From NCBI GenBank assembly GCA_000149225.2, contig CM000692.1:620001-684000 (forward strand): DNA of 64,000 nt, given 5' to 3'. Below are positions 24,547 to 34,764 of the stretch, piece by piece. The translations under genes were made by a program, and so were the position numbers. Source of the stretch: Lachancea kluyveri NRRL Y-12651 (Eukaryota; Ascomycota; Saccharomycetes; Saccharomycetales; Saccharomycetaceae). The stretch's first letter is position 1. The number at the start of each line of letters is the position of its first letter. Below the pieces are notes generated by a model. That model was not told where the DNA came from and made no database searches. It saw only the letters and a program-made list of their open reading frames with translations.

Positions 24547-27147
24547 ATGAAGTTTGCTGAGCATTTAAGGGAGTCTTCGATCCCCGAGTGGAGAGACAAG
24601 TACATCGATTACAAGTTGGGAAAGAAAAAGCTTAAATCATACAAGGATAGCATCAAGACAAGTGAAGCTATAGCTAATAATGTATTTTCAACCCCGGCCA
24701 CTGGGTACAGCCGGGAAACCACAGTCGTAAGACGCGCTCAGAACAAATACACCGATATCCAGCGGCACTTGGTTGGCGAATTTATTCAAAATTGGTGCAT
24801 CCGCGAAGAGCTAGGTAAATGTAATAGCTTTTACCTTTGGCAACTGGATCAATGTGGCAAGAAGTACAAGGTGTTGGAAGAGCAAATTGAGTGTTATAAA
24901 GCCCAGCTGCTACATGACAGCTCCTCCGATTACTTGCAACAAAATGGCTTCCCTCAACAAAATAGCTACGGAACATTACTTTCTACAGAGAGGAAGATCG
25001 ACCAGCCTCCAAATGAACTGGGAACTTTTCGTTTTAGATTTCAGTTTGTTCTACAGGAGCTGGAGCTACTACCATCGTTACCTACCTTCAGTCATTTTCC
25101 ACGATTGAAGCGAATCTTTGGTCATACCCACTCAAAAGTGTTGCCAACGATTCACGGTGAGATGTTCACGCCGGTGAGGTTAACGCCACGGCAGATTAAA
25201 CAACAACTTTCCAACGCAATTGTAGAGTACTATCTGTTTCTTCAACTGTTGAAAAACTACAGGGAATTGAACGTCACTGGGTTTCGGAAGATTATTAAGA
25301 AGTTTGATAAGACATGTAAAACCGATGAGTTAGCTGATTTTATGGAATATTCAAAGGCCAATTTTGAATTATTTCAACATTTTGATGCAAACTTGCAAAA
25401 CATAACCCAGCAGATGCAAAATTCTGTATCGGCCGACCAGCATATAACCCCTGTACTCGATCAAGAATCCGAAGATCAACAGGATCCATTAGTTGTCTGG
25501 GAAACGAAAGTTACTCATTGGTATACAGACGTTCTTACATCATCTCCCAAGGATCGTAAGCACCACGCTCAAAAATTGCGCAATTTATCGATGCAATACT
25601 CGTTGACCGAACAAATCATCCACAGAAACAACAGCTCGATTGCACAGATATTCACGGCTGGCCTGTTTCTAGGTATTTCGTGTACTCTTATTGGATACAC
25701 CTTGTACCTGGGGTTTACCGCCCTGCCAACTTCAAAACTTCACAAGGTTATCCTACCGCTATGGGGTGGTTGGTATATGGTTTTACTCATGTCCTGTTTT
25801 TTCGTATTGAATTGCTTCATTTGGCACAGGTCTAAGATCAACTACAGATTTATCATGTTTGGTGAAATCCATTCCCGTAATGGTACCAGTTTGTTTAACA
25901 ATGACTTTGCGCCAACCAGAATCGCATTAAAGCTGTACTTCGTGTCTTGCTTACTGTTTACCTGTAGTATCTTTGCCACCGTAAGCTTTTTGCTAGTCTC
26001 GCTATCTCCTTGGAGTCTCATTTGGCTCTTGTTAGCATTCTTCATGTTCCTTTGGCCCCGCGTTAACCTGCACTTACCCTATTGGGATAAACTATTTGCA
26101 ACTAGGAGGTGGTTGGCTATCACCTTTGTGAGGCTGGTGCTTTCGGGTTTTTACCCAGTGCAGTTTGGTGACTTCTTTTTGGGCGATATTATATGCTCGT
26201 TAACGTATTCTATGGCTGACATTGCGATGTTTTTCTGTATTTACTCCTCCACTCCCGATGGTCTGTGTGGCTCCTCCAACTCGAAAGCAATGGGTGTGAT
26301 GACCTGCATCCCTAGCATTTGGAGATTGATACAGTGTCTTAGAAGATATTTTGACTCAGGAGCCTGGTTTCCCCATTTGTTAAATGGTGTCAAATACTCA
26401 GTGAGTGTGGCATATAACATATCCCTATGTTCTTACCGTCTTTCTAGCAGAAATACGACTCGTCGTTCGATATTTATCACAATTGCGGCAATTAACTCTG
26501 TGTTTACTGCTTTATGGGACTTGGTAATGGATTGGTCACTTTTTCAAAGAAACTCGAACAACCTGTTTTTAAGAGATGACTTGTACCTGGCAGGAAAACG
26601 TGATTGGAAAAATGGAACTTACTCTCCATGGAGAAAGTCTGTATACTATTTTGCCATGATTTGGGATGTTCTCATTAGATTCGAATGGGTTGTTTATGCA
26701 GTTGCGCCAGAGGACATGCAACAAAGCGCAGTTACCTCGTTTGTGTTAGCCACCTTGGAACTTTTGAGAAGATTTATTTGGGTTATATTCCGTGTAGAGA
26801 ATGAGCACGTTGCCAACGTGCACTTGTTTAAAGTCTCGGGAGAAACTCCATTGCCCTATCCTTGTACTAAGGTAGAGGATGAAGATGAATTTCAAGATTT
26901 GATGATCGATGCTATTCCATCACCAAATGAATTTACCATGTTGAATGTTGTGGATCTTCACCCAGAGGAGCCTGTTAGGGCCTATCGTCCAATTCGTAAC
27001 AGAAACAGTAGTGTGCTTGAGAATATGAGTAGAGCCATTCCTTGGGCTCACGCCAGTGACTTCCAAAGGCCGCACTCCGTCCCCAAGAATGCACATGCCA
27101 TTCAAGATAGTGATGGAAGCGAAAGTGAAAGCGAAAGTTTTGTATAG
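24547..27147 (+). CDS. SYG1: SPX-EXS membrane protein Syg1
   Basis: An 866-residue orthologue of Syg1 (YIL047C, about 902 residues), of the XPR1/PHO1 family of phosphate exporters, first found as a suppressor of a G-alpha mutant. The N-terminal SPX domain (about residues 1-290) starts MKFAEHLRESSIPEWRDKYIDY and includes the inositol-pyrophosphate-binding lysines near LRKIIKKFDKT (here FRKIIKKFDK). From about residue 370 there are several membrane segments (IFTAGLFLGISCTLIGYTLY, VILPLWGGWYMVLLMSCFFV and others). The EXS domain (about 570-760) includes SLTYSMADIAMFFC and the conserved RRFIWVIFRVENEH. The acidic Ser/Glu C-terminus is typical. Intact. Confidence 0.95.
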   Translation: MKFAEHLRESSIPEWRDKYIDYKLGKKKLKSYKDSIKTSEAIANNVFSTPATGYSRETTVVRRAQNKYTDIQRHLVGEFIQNWCIREELGKCNSFYLWQLDQCGKKYKVLEEQIECYKAQLLHDSSSDYLQQNGFPQQNSYGTLLSTERKIDQPPNELGTFRFRFQFVLQELELLPSLPTFSHFPRLKRIFGHTHSKVLPTIHGEMFTPVRLTPRQIKQQLSNAIVEYYLFLQLLKNYRELNVTGFRKIIKKFDKTCKTDELADFMEYSKANFELFQHFDANLQNITQQMQNSVSADQHITPVLDQESEDQQDPLVVWETKVTHWYTDVLTSSPKDRKHHAQKLRNLSMQYSLTEQIIHRNNSSIAQIFTAGLFLGISCTLIGYTLYLGFTALPTSKLHKVILPLWGGWYMVLLMSCFFVLNCFIWHRSKINYRFIMFGEIHSRNGTSLFNNDFAPTRIALKLYFVSCLLFTCSIFATVSFLLVSLSPWSLIWLLLAFFMFLWPRVNLHLPYWDKLFATRRWLAITFVRLVLSGFYPVQFGDFFLGDIICSLTYSMADIAMFFCIYSSTPDGLCGSSNSKAMGVMTCIPSIWRLIQCLRRYFDSGAWFPHLLNGVKYSVSVAYNISLCSYRLSSRNTTRRSIFITIAAINSVFTALWDLVMDWSLFQRNSNNLFLRDDLYLAGKRDWKNGTYSPWRKSVYYFAMIWDVLIRFEWVVYAVAPEDMQQSAVTSFVLATLELLRRFIWVIFRVENEHVANVHLFKVSGETPLPYPCTKVEDEDEFQDLMIDAIPSPNEFTMLNVVDLHPEEPVRAYRPIRNRNSSVLENMSRAIPWAHASDFQRPHSVPKNAHAIQDSDGSESESESFV

Positions 27148-28281
27148 GCATATAGACCATACTCTTCTGTTAACGAAATTTTAGTGCTAATCATTTTTCC
27201 CCTTTGGTACTCATCTTGTGTAAACTAACCTTTATCCTTGTTCGCAGTACTTCTAACTGGTTTAGGATACATGTAAATTGACTTTTTCCCAATGTGGCGT
27301 AATTACTCCACTAGGGACCACAGGACAATTGTAGGACATCGACACACCGTGATCCTTCTGTCACTATTTAAACTCTTCTTAAACTGAGAAAGTTTCTCGA
27401 TTTGCTGACGATGTGTGTTCTTTTTTTTTCATGTTTAAATAAGAGAAAAGCTTTTTAACAATATATGTTTTCCTTATCACTCGCACTAAGCATCATGTAG
27501 TGCGTGGCTGGGAAAATAGCACGAAAAAGTACAGCAAAGAAACATGAAATAGATAATGCAAGTTTGCGTAGGTAAAGTGGAGTTTAGAGGGACAGCTCTT
27601 CAAGAAATTTATCTTTCTCACTAAGTCCCACCGAAGGATTCTGATATGGTTATTTTTCACACCTTTAGAGACCCAATCTAATGCGATGTGAAGCAAGAGG
27701 TTTACTTTAGTTCGCAGGGAGGAATTTACAATTCTCAGATATATCCAAAATTCTGAGCGCGATTAGTAGTTCTTTTACTTTCCTGCTACAAACGCTCAGT
27801 GATAGCAGCTGTGATTTTTCCGTCTGCCGAGTTTATGATAGTTGTCATAGGGAAGTCTCTTCAAAAGACATACAACCTATTTTGGTGGCAGCAGCAGATA
27901 GCTGTGAGAATCACCGTGATATATATTCCATTTCCAAGACATATATGTAGTGTATTTTCAACAATGTAGATAAGTACTTGGTAAAAAATATTATTTCTGA
28001 AGGTCTTGCATTTCACAGTACTCGCATTTTCGCGTAAAGCAACTAAGGTAATAGCCCAGCTACATGTGCCGATTGATATGTTGATTTCTAAAGATTACCC
28101 TATACTGAACCCCATTCTCAACCAGACGCACTCGAAAACCTGGTTCTAATAGTAACCATAACTGTGTCTTCTGGACTAGCGTACTCAATTCTAAAGAGAT
28201 TTCTTGTCTTTTGTACAAGCGGTATGACTTTTTTAGACTATATCCATGTCATAGTAAACTCTCTATTAACTGATTGCTGAT
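27148..28281. other. SYG1 3' flank, gene-free
   Basis: 1.1 kb of AT-rich DNA between SYG1 and the LTR cluster. I found no gene, tRNA or clear LTR fragment in it. Confidence 0.5.
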
Positions 28282-28614
28282 TGTTAGAACGAAATACAAA
28301 TATCGACCATCGACTAGTATTCGTGTTACTAGTATATTATCATACACGGTGTTATAAGGTGACATAAAGAATGAGAAACAGTCATCTAAGTCAGTGGAAG
28401 CTGAAACGCAAGGAGTGATAATGTAATAGGATAATGAACAGAAACATATAAAAGGAAAGAGGATATATGAATAATTGTATGTAGAATTATCGACTCTCTT
28501 TTCTGGATTCCTAGAAAGGGGAGGAGAACTTCTAGTATAACCATACACCAAATTATTATAGCCTTAACCAAAAATGGAATCTCAACAATTATCCCAATAT
28601 CAACATATTTCTCA
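28282..28614 (+). mobile_element. Solo LTR of a Ty1/Ty2 (copia, delta-type) retrotransposon
   Basis: A 333-bp element that starts TGTT and ends TTTCTCA, the length and ends of delta LTRs. Several internal blocks agree closely with S. cerevisiae Ty1/Ty2 delta as I remember it (for example GTGGAAGCTGAAACGCAAGG and GGAGAACTTCTAGTATA). It looks full length as an LTR, with no internal element sequence, so it is a recombined fossil. There is no matching 5-bp target duplication because its right end abuts a second LTR piece. It lies about 200-540 bp upstream of a tRNA gene, the usual Ty1 target. Age appears modest. Confidence 0.85.
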
Positions 28615-28716
28615 TTTATGTCACCATATAACACCGTGTATGATAATATACTAGTAACACGAATACTAGTCGATGGCTGATAGTTGTATTTCGTTCCAAT
28701 ATATTTCGTTCCAACA
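28615..28716 (-). mobile_element. Truncated delta-type LTR in opposite orientation
   Basis: A 102-bp fragment of the same LTR family on the minus strand, starting TGTTGG at 28716 and broken off at 28615 where it meets the full-length LTR. It is very similar to the first 85-90 bp of its neighbour, apart from a short extra duplication near its start. The two form an inverted repeat with arms of about 75-90 bp. Similar age to the neighbouring LTR. Confidence 0.8.
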
Positions 28717-28820
28717 ATAAAAGACTGATGATACCCTTATACATTTTCTGTCAAATTCGGACACATCATTATGCGGTATATATAGTTTCTTCCATTGAGT
28801 TATCTTAATAAGTTTTCTAT

Positions 28821-28894
28821 GGTTTCGTGGTCTAGTCGGTTATGGCATCTGCTTAACACGCAGAACGTCCCCAGTTCGATCCTGGGCGAAATCA
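28821..28894 (+). tRNA. tRNA-Val (anticodon AAC)
   Basis: A 74-nt cloverleaf without an intron. The acceptor GGTTTCG pairs with CGAAATC plus discriminator A. The anticodon stem TCTGC/GCAGA encloses the loop TTAACAC with anticodon AAC at 28855-28857. The T arm is CCCAG-TTCGATC-CTGGG. A T run follows at once as a Pol III terminator. The A box (TGGTCTAGTCGG) and B box (GTTCGATCC) are clear. Confidence 0.97.
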
Positions 28895-29252
28895 TTTTTT
28901 AATTCCTATTAAACAGGTTAATAACTACTGGCCTGGGTTCCGAAGTTGCATAAATCTTCCTATTTTGAGAACCAAAACTTGTCTGACAGCAAAAATATTT
29001 GACTTCGGAGGAGTGATAGTGTGCCATCATGTATTTCAGTATAGGTATTATTGTCGTAGGTATTATACTTCCATAATATTGGTTCTTATTATTTTATGAT
29101 GAATTTTGTAGGAGACGATATGACTGAATTTAAACAAAAACATCTAAACTAACCGGGAAAATCGGGGTGAAGTGTAACTTTACCGCCTGATATGCCCCAT
29201 TTTACTATATTCTACTCTTTTTGGGCTCTAGACAACATGGCAAAAAATGTGT
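28895..29252. other. tRNA-Val to NEO1 spacer
   Basis: 358 bp between the tRNA gene, whose T-run terminator starts immediately, and the NEO1 stop. No gene seen. Confidence 0.5.
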
Positions 29253-32200
29253 CTATATAGTGGAAAATTGTTGAACTTTGGCGTAATTGGGTGGGTTTAT
29301 CTTCCTATGGATTGCTTTAGCTGCCCACACCGGAAATACAGATACTGCCAAGATAAATATCAACTTAGCGTAAAACGGTAATTGGGAGACAAATGTCAAA
29401 TCAAAGTATTCGCTCAAAAATGGTACCGATACAACATATATTAGGAAGGTAACAATCTCTGTTATGACCATAGTTTTATTCCATGTATAAATTTCCAATG
29501 CGACCATGATCAATTCGTTGATAACCAAAGCGGTAAAACTCAAAGCAACTAATTTCTTAAAATCAACTTCGTCGAGACTAGTGAAGTACTGTGAAATACC
29601 TTGGATTGCACAACCTTGAAACAGGGAGAGAATAACCCATACAAAAAACGTCTTGTACGAAAGACTTGTACCCGCGGTCAACTCTTTGTAAAGCTCTGGA
29701 TATATCTTGGTCAAAGATTCATCGATATCATGGTCTAAAGTCAAGGAAAAAACAGGTGCCATTGTGTAACATGTAGCATACCCTACCATTAACCAGCCTT
29801 GGTACAATGCGATAGGCTCAAACTTGGAGCAAACGGAGTACACTGCTTGACATACCGAGATTATCAAACCTCTATGGATCACAAACTGAGCTAGCTTAGC
29901 AGATCTCTTGTAGGAATTTCTTCCGTGCCACAATAACAATTTAGTTAAATGACAAAATTGTGTTACAGAAAAGTCTGCTGCCAAAGAAGCCTGCTTCCCT
30001 TCTTTGCCTACTATACCAACACCAACATCAGCGCATTGAATCATACTAACATCGTTACCACCATCACCGATGCAGCAAACCCTCTTGCCAGTAATTTCGC
30101 GGATGAGTAAAGCGACATCTGCTTTCTGTTGAGGCGTGCAGCGGCATGCAATGACCGCGGGTAAGTCAACCACAATATCAAAAAATTCCTGTTTATAGTA
30201 AGTTAAAAACATCCCTAGTGATTCACCATCAATAAGAAGGCATGAACTTTTGTTAATCTTAAGGTACTCCAAAGCGTTTAGTGCACCTTCAGGTCTACTC
30301 AATTTCGTTACTGTGTGGACGTATTGACCACGTGAGATTAACTTTGCACTAATAGACACACAGCGAGCAGTTTCTACTTTGTCACCAGTTAGCATCCAAA
30401 TTTTAACACCAGCATTTCTCAATAGTTCGATAGAAGACTTGACATCGTTCTGTAACTTGTCTTCAACCCCGGTCAACCCTAATAGTTCCAAATTATGTTC
30501 CAAGTGTTTCTTGATTACACTGCTCATCGTTTCATCACGGTTTAGCATGGATAAGGAAGCATCATGGTATTCCTTTCGAAATTGTTCATAACTTTTGGGT
30601 GACAACTTTTTCCTACCTATTACTAGTGTTCTTAGCCCTTCACGAGCCATGTTCCCAACCTCTTCATCTAACCAATCATTACTTTGAACGATTCTCGCCA
30701 TCACAGTGTCAGCACCCTTTTGCATGAACCAATGCTCGCCCTTTACTTTGTCGTAAACAATAATACCCATTCTTTTAGTATCTGAATTAAATGGGAAAAC
30801 TTGTAGGATGTCATATTCGAAATTAGTGGCAGAATGCTGGTGAAATAGAGAAACAGAATGGCGATCTCTTTTAAAAAGAGACAGACCAACGGACTCTGTA
30901 AATTTTACAATGGCAATTTCATCGGGTGATGCAGCTTGGTAAGTTAACTCGCCATCTTCAAAGGTTGGGGTGACATTGTGACATATCGCTAGAGTGACTA
31001 CTAGATCACGGACACGGTTGGGTAAGTCCTTCTTAGCCGTACTTTGCGGCATTGGGGTGGTTGTTGAGGAGGAAACCAATTCTTGAACGTAGTCTGTGAC
31101 TATATCCATGGTGTCCATTGTATAAGACACGGTGCCTAAATGTAGTTTCTTCAACTGCATGTCGTTTTGAGTTAAAGTTCCAGTTTTGTCACTTAGTAGG
31201 TATTCGATACGTCCTAAATCTTCTGGAATTGTACTTGTTCTCACAATTGTATCTGGGATGGTTGCATCGTGTTCGATCTGACGGGCATAAACCGATTTAC
31301 CCAAATCTAAATTAACCCTCAATGAGACAGGGATGATTGTGGAAAACAAAATTAAGTATCTCATTATGTCCACATACCAATCCTTATTGCCGAAACCCGC
31401 AAATGCAACCAAGACTATAGAAAGAACAAAGACACATGCGCATAGAATTTTGGATAAGCTGTTTATTTCTAGCTCCAAAAGACCTGTTTTAACACTTGAC
31501 ATGGTGGTGTTCATAGCTTGTCTGGTATCTGTCCCTGTGTAAACGACACAACCAATGCAAGAGCCCACGGAAGCGAGTACCGTATTGGCCCACATTGTAT
31601 TATCTACTGATAGAGCATTGGATGAAGAGTCTTTGTAGGTTAACTTGCCCAAAAACCTGTGAATAGACTTTTCCGGAGAAGACGCAGTGATACTAATCTT
31701 ATTCAATAAGTCGTCTGTGGACAAGTTCTGAGTCAAGGAGCAGGCAACCCTTAATTTCCAATCAGTCTCACCATCCAACTGATCAGTTTTAATAAATGAC
31801 TCACCAGAAGGCTCACTAGATTGTAGTAATACCAGATCTGCAGGTATACGGGTGCCCTTATGAATTTTGATTAAATCTCCGACTTTCAAATCTTTGCTTG
31901 GAACCAGTTGGGCCTTGTTTAGTACTTCGTAAAGTTCATTGTTTGATTCCTTATCTCTTTGTCTTCTTTGGATGTCATCCATGGCTTCTTTACTCATTGT
32001 TACCATCAAAACAAATGCTAAAGGGACGATATATGAAGACAGATATCCTATTCTCAATGCAGGTATAGCTTGGGACAGAGCGACCAGTAAAAAATACAAA
32101 TTAAAAAAGAACTTGAATTGCTCATAGAGAATTATGGGAATGAATGTGATAGGATTGTATTTTGCGTTCGAGATGGCGTTCGATGGGTATTTATTTTTGT

Positions 32201-32684
32201 CGTATATTGGTGTTGTATCAGGGTGAATTTCTCTTTCGACGTGTTGATCGGTCAGTTCAATTGAGCTGTTTGTGGAGCGATACTTGGATAAATCGGTGGT
32301 TGTAGGTGTTTTTATCAGGCGAATAAATTTTGACCACGGCGACTGATTGGAACCCTGTTGATTATTGGACCAAGGTTCTTGAGTAGTTCCAATCAGTGGC
32401 TGAGTATCTCTGCCAGATGAAAGATGTGTATTTTTAGCGCTGTCATTTAGTGATGAAACCCTTGAATGCTTAAACGATTGTGTATCGTCCCCATCTTGAT
32501 CGATAGTTCTCATTTCGAAGTTTTCTCCAGAGGTATTCAGACTATTGTTTATCTGTAGTGACTCTAAAGCAGCGTCTAATGAGTCTTCAAATTGCAGGTC
32601 AAAAGAATCAATACTACTTCTACCGTTGTTGGAACTCGGTGCTTGATTAAGTTTATTAGATCCTGGCGGTGGCGAAAAGGACAT
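29253..32684 (-). CDS. NEO1: P4-type ATPase (phospholipid flippase) Neo1
   Basis: An 1143-residue orthologue of Neo1 (YIL048W, 1151 residues), the essential aminophospholipid flippase of Golgi and endosomes. The phosphorylation motif SDKTGTLTQND lies at about residue 500. KTDQLDGETDWKLRV and the nucleotide-binding DIGE-type region are present, as is MLTGDKVETA; the hinge reads GDGGNDVSMIQCADVGVGI. Ten membrane segments are expected. The first membrane hairpin is followed by YIVPLAFVL, and the P4 class IV signature PVSLRVNLDLGKSVYA is specific to the Neo1/ATP9A branch. The start is MSFSPPPG at 32684; the seven codons open upstream lack an ATG. N-terminal 90 residues are polar and disordered. 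Confidence 0.96.
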   Translation of the reverse strand: MSFSPPPGSNKLNQAPSSNNGRSSIDSFDLQFEDSLDAALESLQINNSLNTSGENFEMRTIDQDGDDTQSFKHSRVSSLNDSAKNTHLSSGRDTQPLIGTTQEPWSNNQQGSNQSPWSKFIRLIKTPTTTDLSKYRSTNSSIELTDQHVEREIHPDTTPIYDKNKYPSNAISNAKYNPITFIPIILYEQFKFFFNLYFLLVALSQAIPALRIGYLSSYIVPLAFVLMVTMSKEAMDDIQRRQRDKESNNELYEVLNKAQLVPSKDLKVGDLIKIHKGTRIPADLVLLQSSEPSGESFIKTDQLDGETDWKLRVACSLTQNLSTDDLLNKISITASSPEKSIHRFLGKLTYKDSSSNALSVDNTMWANTVLASVGSCIGCVVYTGTDTRQAMNTTMSSVKTGLLELEINSLSKILCACVFVLSIVLVAFAGFGNKDWYVDIMRYLILFSTIIPVSLRVNLDLGKSVYARQIEHDATIPDTIVRTSTIPEDLGRIEYLLSDKTGTLTQNDMQLKKLHLGTVSYTMDTMDIVTDYVQELVSSSTTTPMPQSTAKKDLPNRVRDLVVTLAICHNVTPTFEDGELTYQAASPDEIAIVKFTESVGLSLFKRDRHSVSLFHQHSATNFEYDILQVFPFNSDTKRMGIIVYDKVKGEHWFMQKGADTVMARIVQSNDWLDEEVGNMAREGLRTLVIGRKKLSPKSYEQFRKEYHDASLSMLNRDETMSSVIKKHLEHNLELLGLTGVEDKLQNDVKSSIELLRNAGVKIWMLTGDKVETARCVSISAKLISRGQYVHTVTKLSRPEGALNALEYLKINKSSCLLIDGESLGMFLTYYKQEFFDIVVDLPAVIACRCTPQQKADVALLIREITGKRVCCIGDGGNDVSMIQCADVGVGIVGKEGKQASLAADFSVTQFCHLTKLLLWHGRNSYKRSAKLAQFVIHRGLIISVCQAVYSVCSKFEPIALYQGWLMVGYATCYTMAPVFSLTLDHDIDESLTKIYPELYKELTAGTSLSYKTFFVWVILSLFQGCAIQGISQYFTSLDEVDFKKLVALSFTALVINELIMVALEIYTWNKTMVITEIVTFLIYVVSVPFLSEYFDLTFVSQLPFYAKLIFILAVSVFPVWAAKAIHRKINPPNYAKVQQFSTI

Positions 32685-33121
32685 CTGGTCTGCTGATGAA
32701 AACAAAAACCAAAACAGAAGAAGCAGAGGAGAGTTGTATAAGAAAAAAGTTTATAGCAGCAGCCGGCTATTCGTTCGTTAATATGTGCAATTGTGTTGGT
32801 CTTGGACACCTATATTCCTTTCAAATCCGGTGTTTTTTCAGTGCACATTTTAGCACATCAAGGCTCGGATATTCCATTTTGTGCTCTAAGATCTAGTATA
32901 GGGCATTATGTACGATTGCCGTAGAAAGATGGCATATTTGCTTTGCAAACTCGCCAATAGGTGGAAATATAAGTCAAGAATGCGTAGAAATGACTGTAAA
33001 ATGAGTTTAATAGAAAAGTATTCTCAAACAATTACACAGATAATGAACAGTTTTTATTTTATTAAAAAATGTTTGAAGATACAGAAAGCGTTACAGAGTT
33101 TATCAAGTGAAGAGAACATGC
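32685..33121. other. NEO1-RPL34 spacer
   Basis: 437 bp with the NEO1 promoter and the RPL34 3' end. Short open frames here are not convincing. Confidence 0.5.
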
Positions 33122-34024
33122 TTAGTTCTTCTTACCCTTCTTCTTTTCAGCCTTCTTAGCAGCTTCGGTTTGTTCCTTGACAACCTTCTTGACGATCTTT
33201 TGTTCTTCAATCAAGAAAGCTCTGACAATTCTTTCCTTGACACAGTTGGCACATCTGGAACCACCGTAGGCTCTGGAGACGGTCTTGTGGGTCTTGGAGA
33301 CAGAAGCGTATTCTCTTGGTCTCAAAGAAGAGATACCTTGCAAAGGAATACCACAGTCACCACACTTTGGTCTGGAAACCAACTTCTTGACGTGTTGGGC
33401 ACGCAAAACACCACCTGGGGTCTTAACAACCTTGATCTTGTTGGAACGGGTGTTGTCTGTAAAAAAAAATTAACAGTTAGTATTGTCTGAATTGTTTGAA
33501 ATACCGTCGAATCCAAAGGTCAGAGATATTTCAGCGATAGAATGCGTAGGAGTTCATATTTCCACACCATTACAATCCGACATGGTTATAGCCCGGTGAG
33601 CTTACTCATTGATACCAGCCTGGTTTCCTCTTCAAAAAAAAAAAAAGGAAAAAAGAGCAAATTCTGTAAATGTGGACCTTATTTCAGGAAGTTGCTTGGA
33701 TGCTATTACTTCAAATTTCATGCTGGTCATCAATATAGTAAAAAACCAATACGGTATCACTTAATGGATCATTTTGAGTTAAGCGTGATATCAAAACCAG
33801 TCTCTTGTAAACACATTTCCTTAACTTCCATTGTCGTTAGGTTGTATGGTACTGTGACTACACGTTTAAAAGCGCAAATTCAGTAAACGCATAAAGCTTA
33901 TTCTCCTCCTTCCTCTCTATCTCTATCTCTATCTCCAAAACGGTGGCGAATAACATCGTTATTCTAATGGGCTGGGGGGAAACATACATGGGTTTCTTCT
34001 TCTGAAAGTAACACGTTGAGCCAT
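33122..34024 (-). CDS. RPL34: 60S ribosomal protein eL34, spliced (two exons)
   Basis: Single-copy counterpart of the S. cerevisiae duplicates RPL34A (YER056C-A) and RPL34B (YIL052C). Exon 1 is 34024-33988 (37 nt, MAQRVTFRRRNP plus the first base of the Tyr codon). The intron is 33987-33457 (531 nt) with GTATGT donor, TACTAAC branch at 33482-33476 and TTTACAG acceptor. Exon 2 is 33456-33122. The spliced protein has about 123 residues, with YNTRSNKIKVVKTPGGVLRAQHVKKL in two parts, zinc-finger cysteines CGDCGIP and RCANC, and a Lys-rich tail. Intron position is identical to that in S. cerevisiae. Two Rap1-type sites lie upstream. Confidence 0.97.
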
Positions 34025-34764
34025 CTTCGGTTGATCTTACTATTTGGAAGATTCTTCTACAATTCAAGAGCAAGCGTTTAATTAAACCGCATGAATTTTG
34101 TGTTAAATTTTTTCAAACAGTACAGCGAAACGGTGTCTGCGCTGAGAGAACGAGAGAGCTAGGCTAAGCTGGGCTAGGCTAAGCGGAGGGGTAGTCACTG
34201 ACCGACTGCCGTGCCAGCAAGATTCACGATACCCCAGGCCAGGGGGAGAGTAGGCGGAGCGAAAGTGTCGGGCTCCCTGGAAGCCACTGCAACTGAGATT
34301 CCGCGCTAGGCAGACCATCGTGGATGGTGGAAGGGAAGGCTTGGTACCTACTGATGCTGTCAGGAAACGCGAGGTTACACCGACGCAAAAAAAAGAGCAT
34401 CGAAAGACATTCCAATTGATCGTATTATTTTTTTCAGCGGCAGGGCAATTTGAACCCATACATCACATGTGTAAATAAGAAATGTTTTTTTCACCGTTAG
34501 AGCCCATACATATTTCACAAAAATATAGACAGTCAAAACAAAAGTCATTCGATCCCATGATTATAAATAACTGTAATTATGCTCGGTGTTTGGGGAAGCC
34601 TTATCTCAAAAAATGGCGACCTACTACACTTATTGTCCAATTTGCATCGACAAAAAAGACAAAATGCGTGTTCGTATCGGATGAACAACTTGGGTTAACT
34701 AGAACCTATAAGCTATGTATTAGTAATTTATTTATAAAACCTGGTACTACTCATGCCCGTTCAG
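34025..34764 (-). promoter_or_regulatory. RPL34 upstream region: two Rap1-type sites and a GC-rich leader
   Basis: Two sites of the Rap1 form (CCCATACAT core) lie at 34453-34463 and 34501-34511, on the plus strand in tandem, about 430 and 480 bp upstream of the RPL34 start. This is a classic ribosomal-protein promoter layout. Between them and the ATG, about 34130-34380, the DNA is unusually GC-rich and includes a near-repeat of GGCTAAGC/GGCTAGGC. No gene is supported in the interval, which also carries the HMF1/MMF1 3' end. Confidence 0.6.

Noticed and set aside
33542-33886. Plus-strand 114-codon frame
   Set aside because: It lies almost entirely inside the RPL34 intron, on the other strand, with no similarity.
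33457-33987. Possible C/D-box snoRNA in the RPL34 intron
   Set aside because: A TGATGA and a CTGA occur about 45 nt apart on the minus strand, but no terminal stem or guide region could be supported and RPL34 is not a known host.
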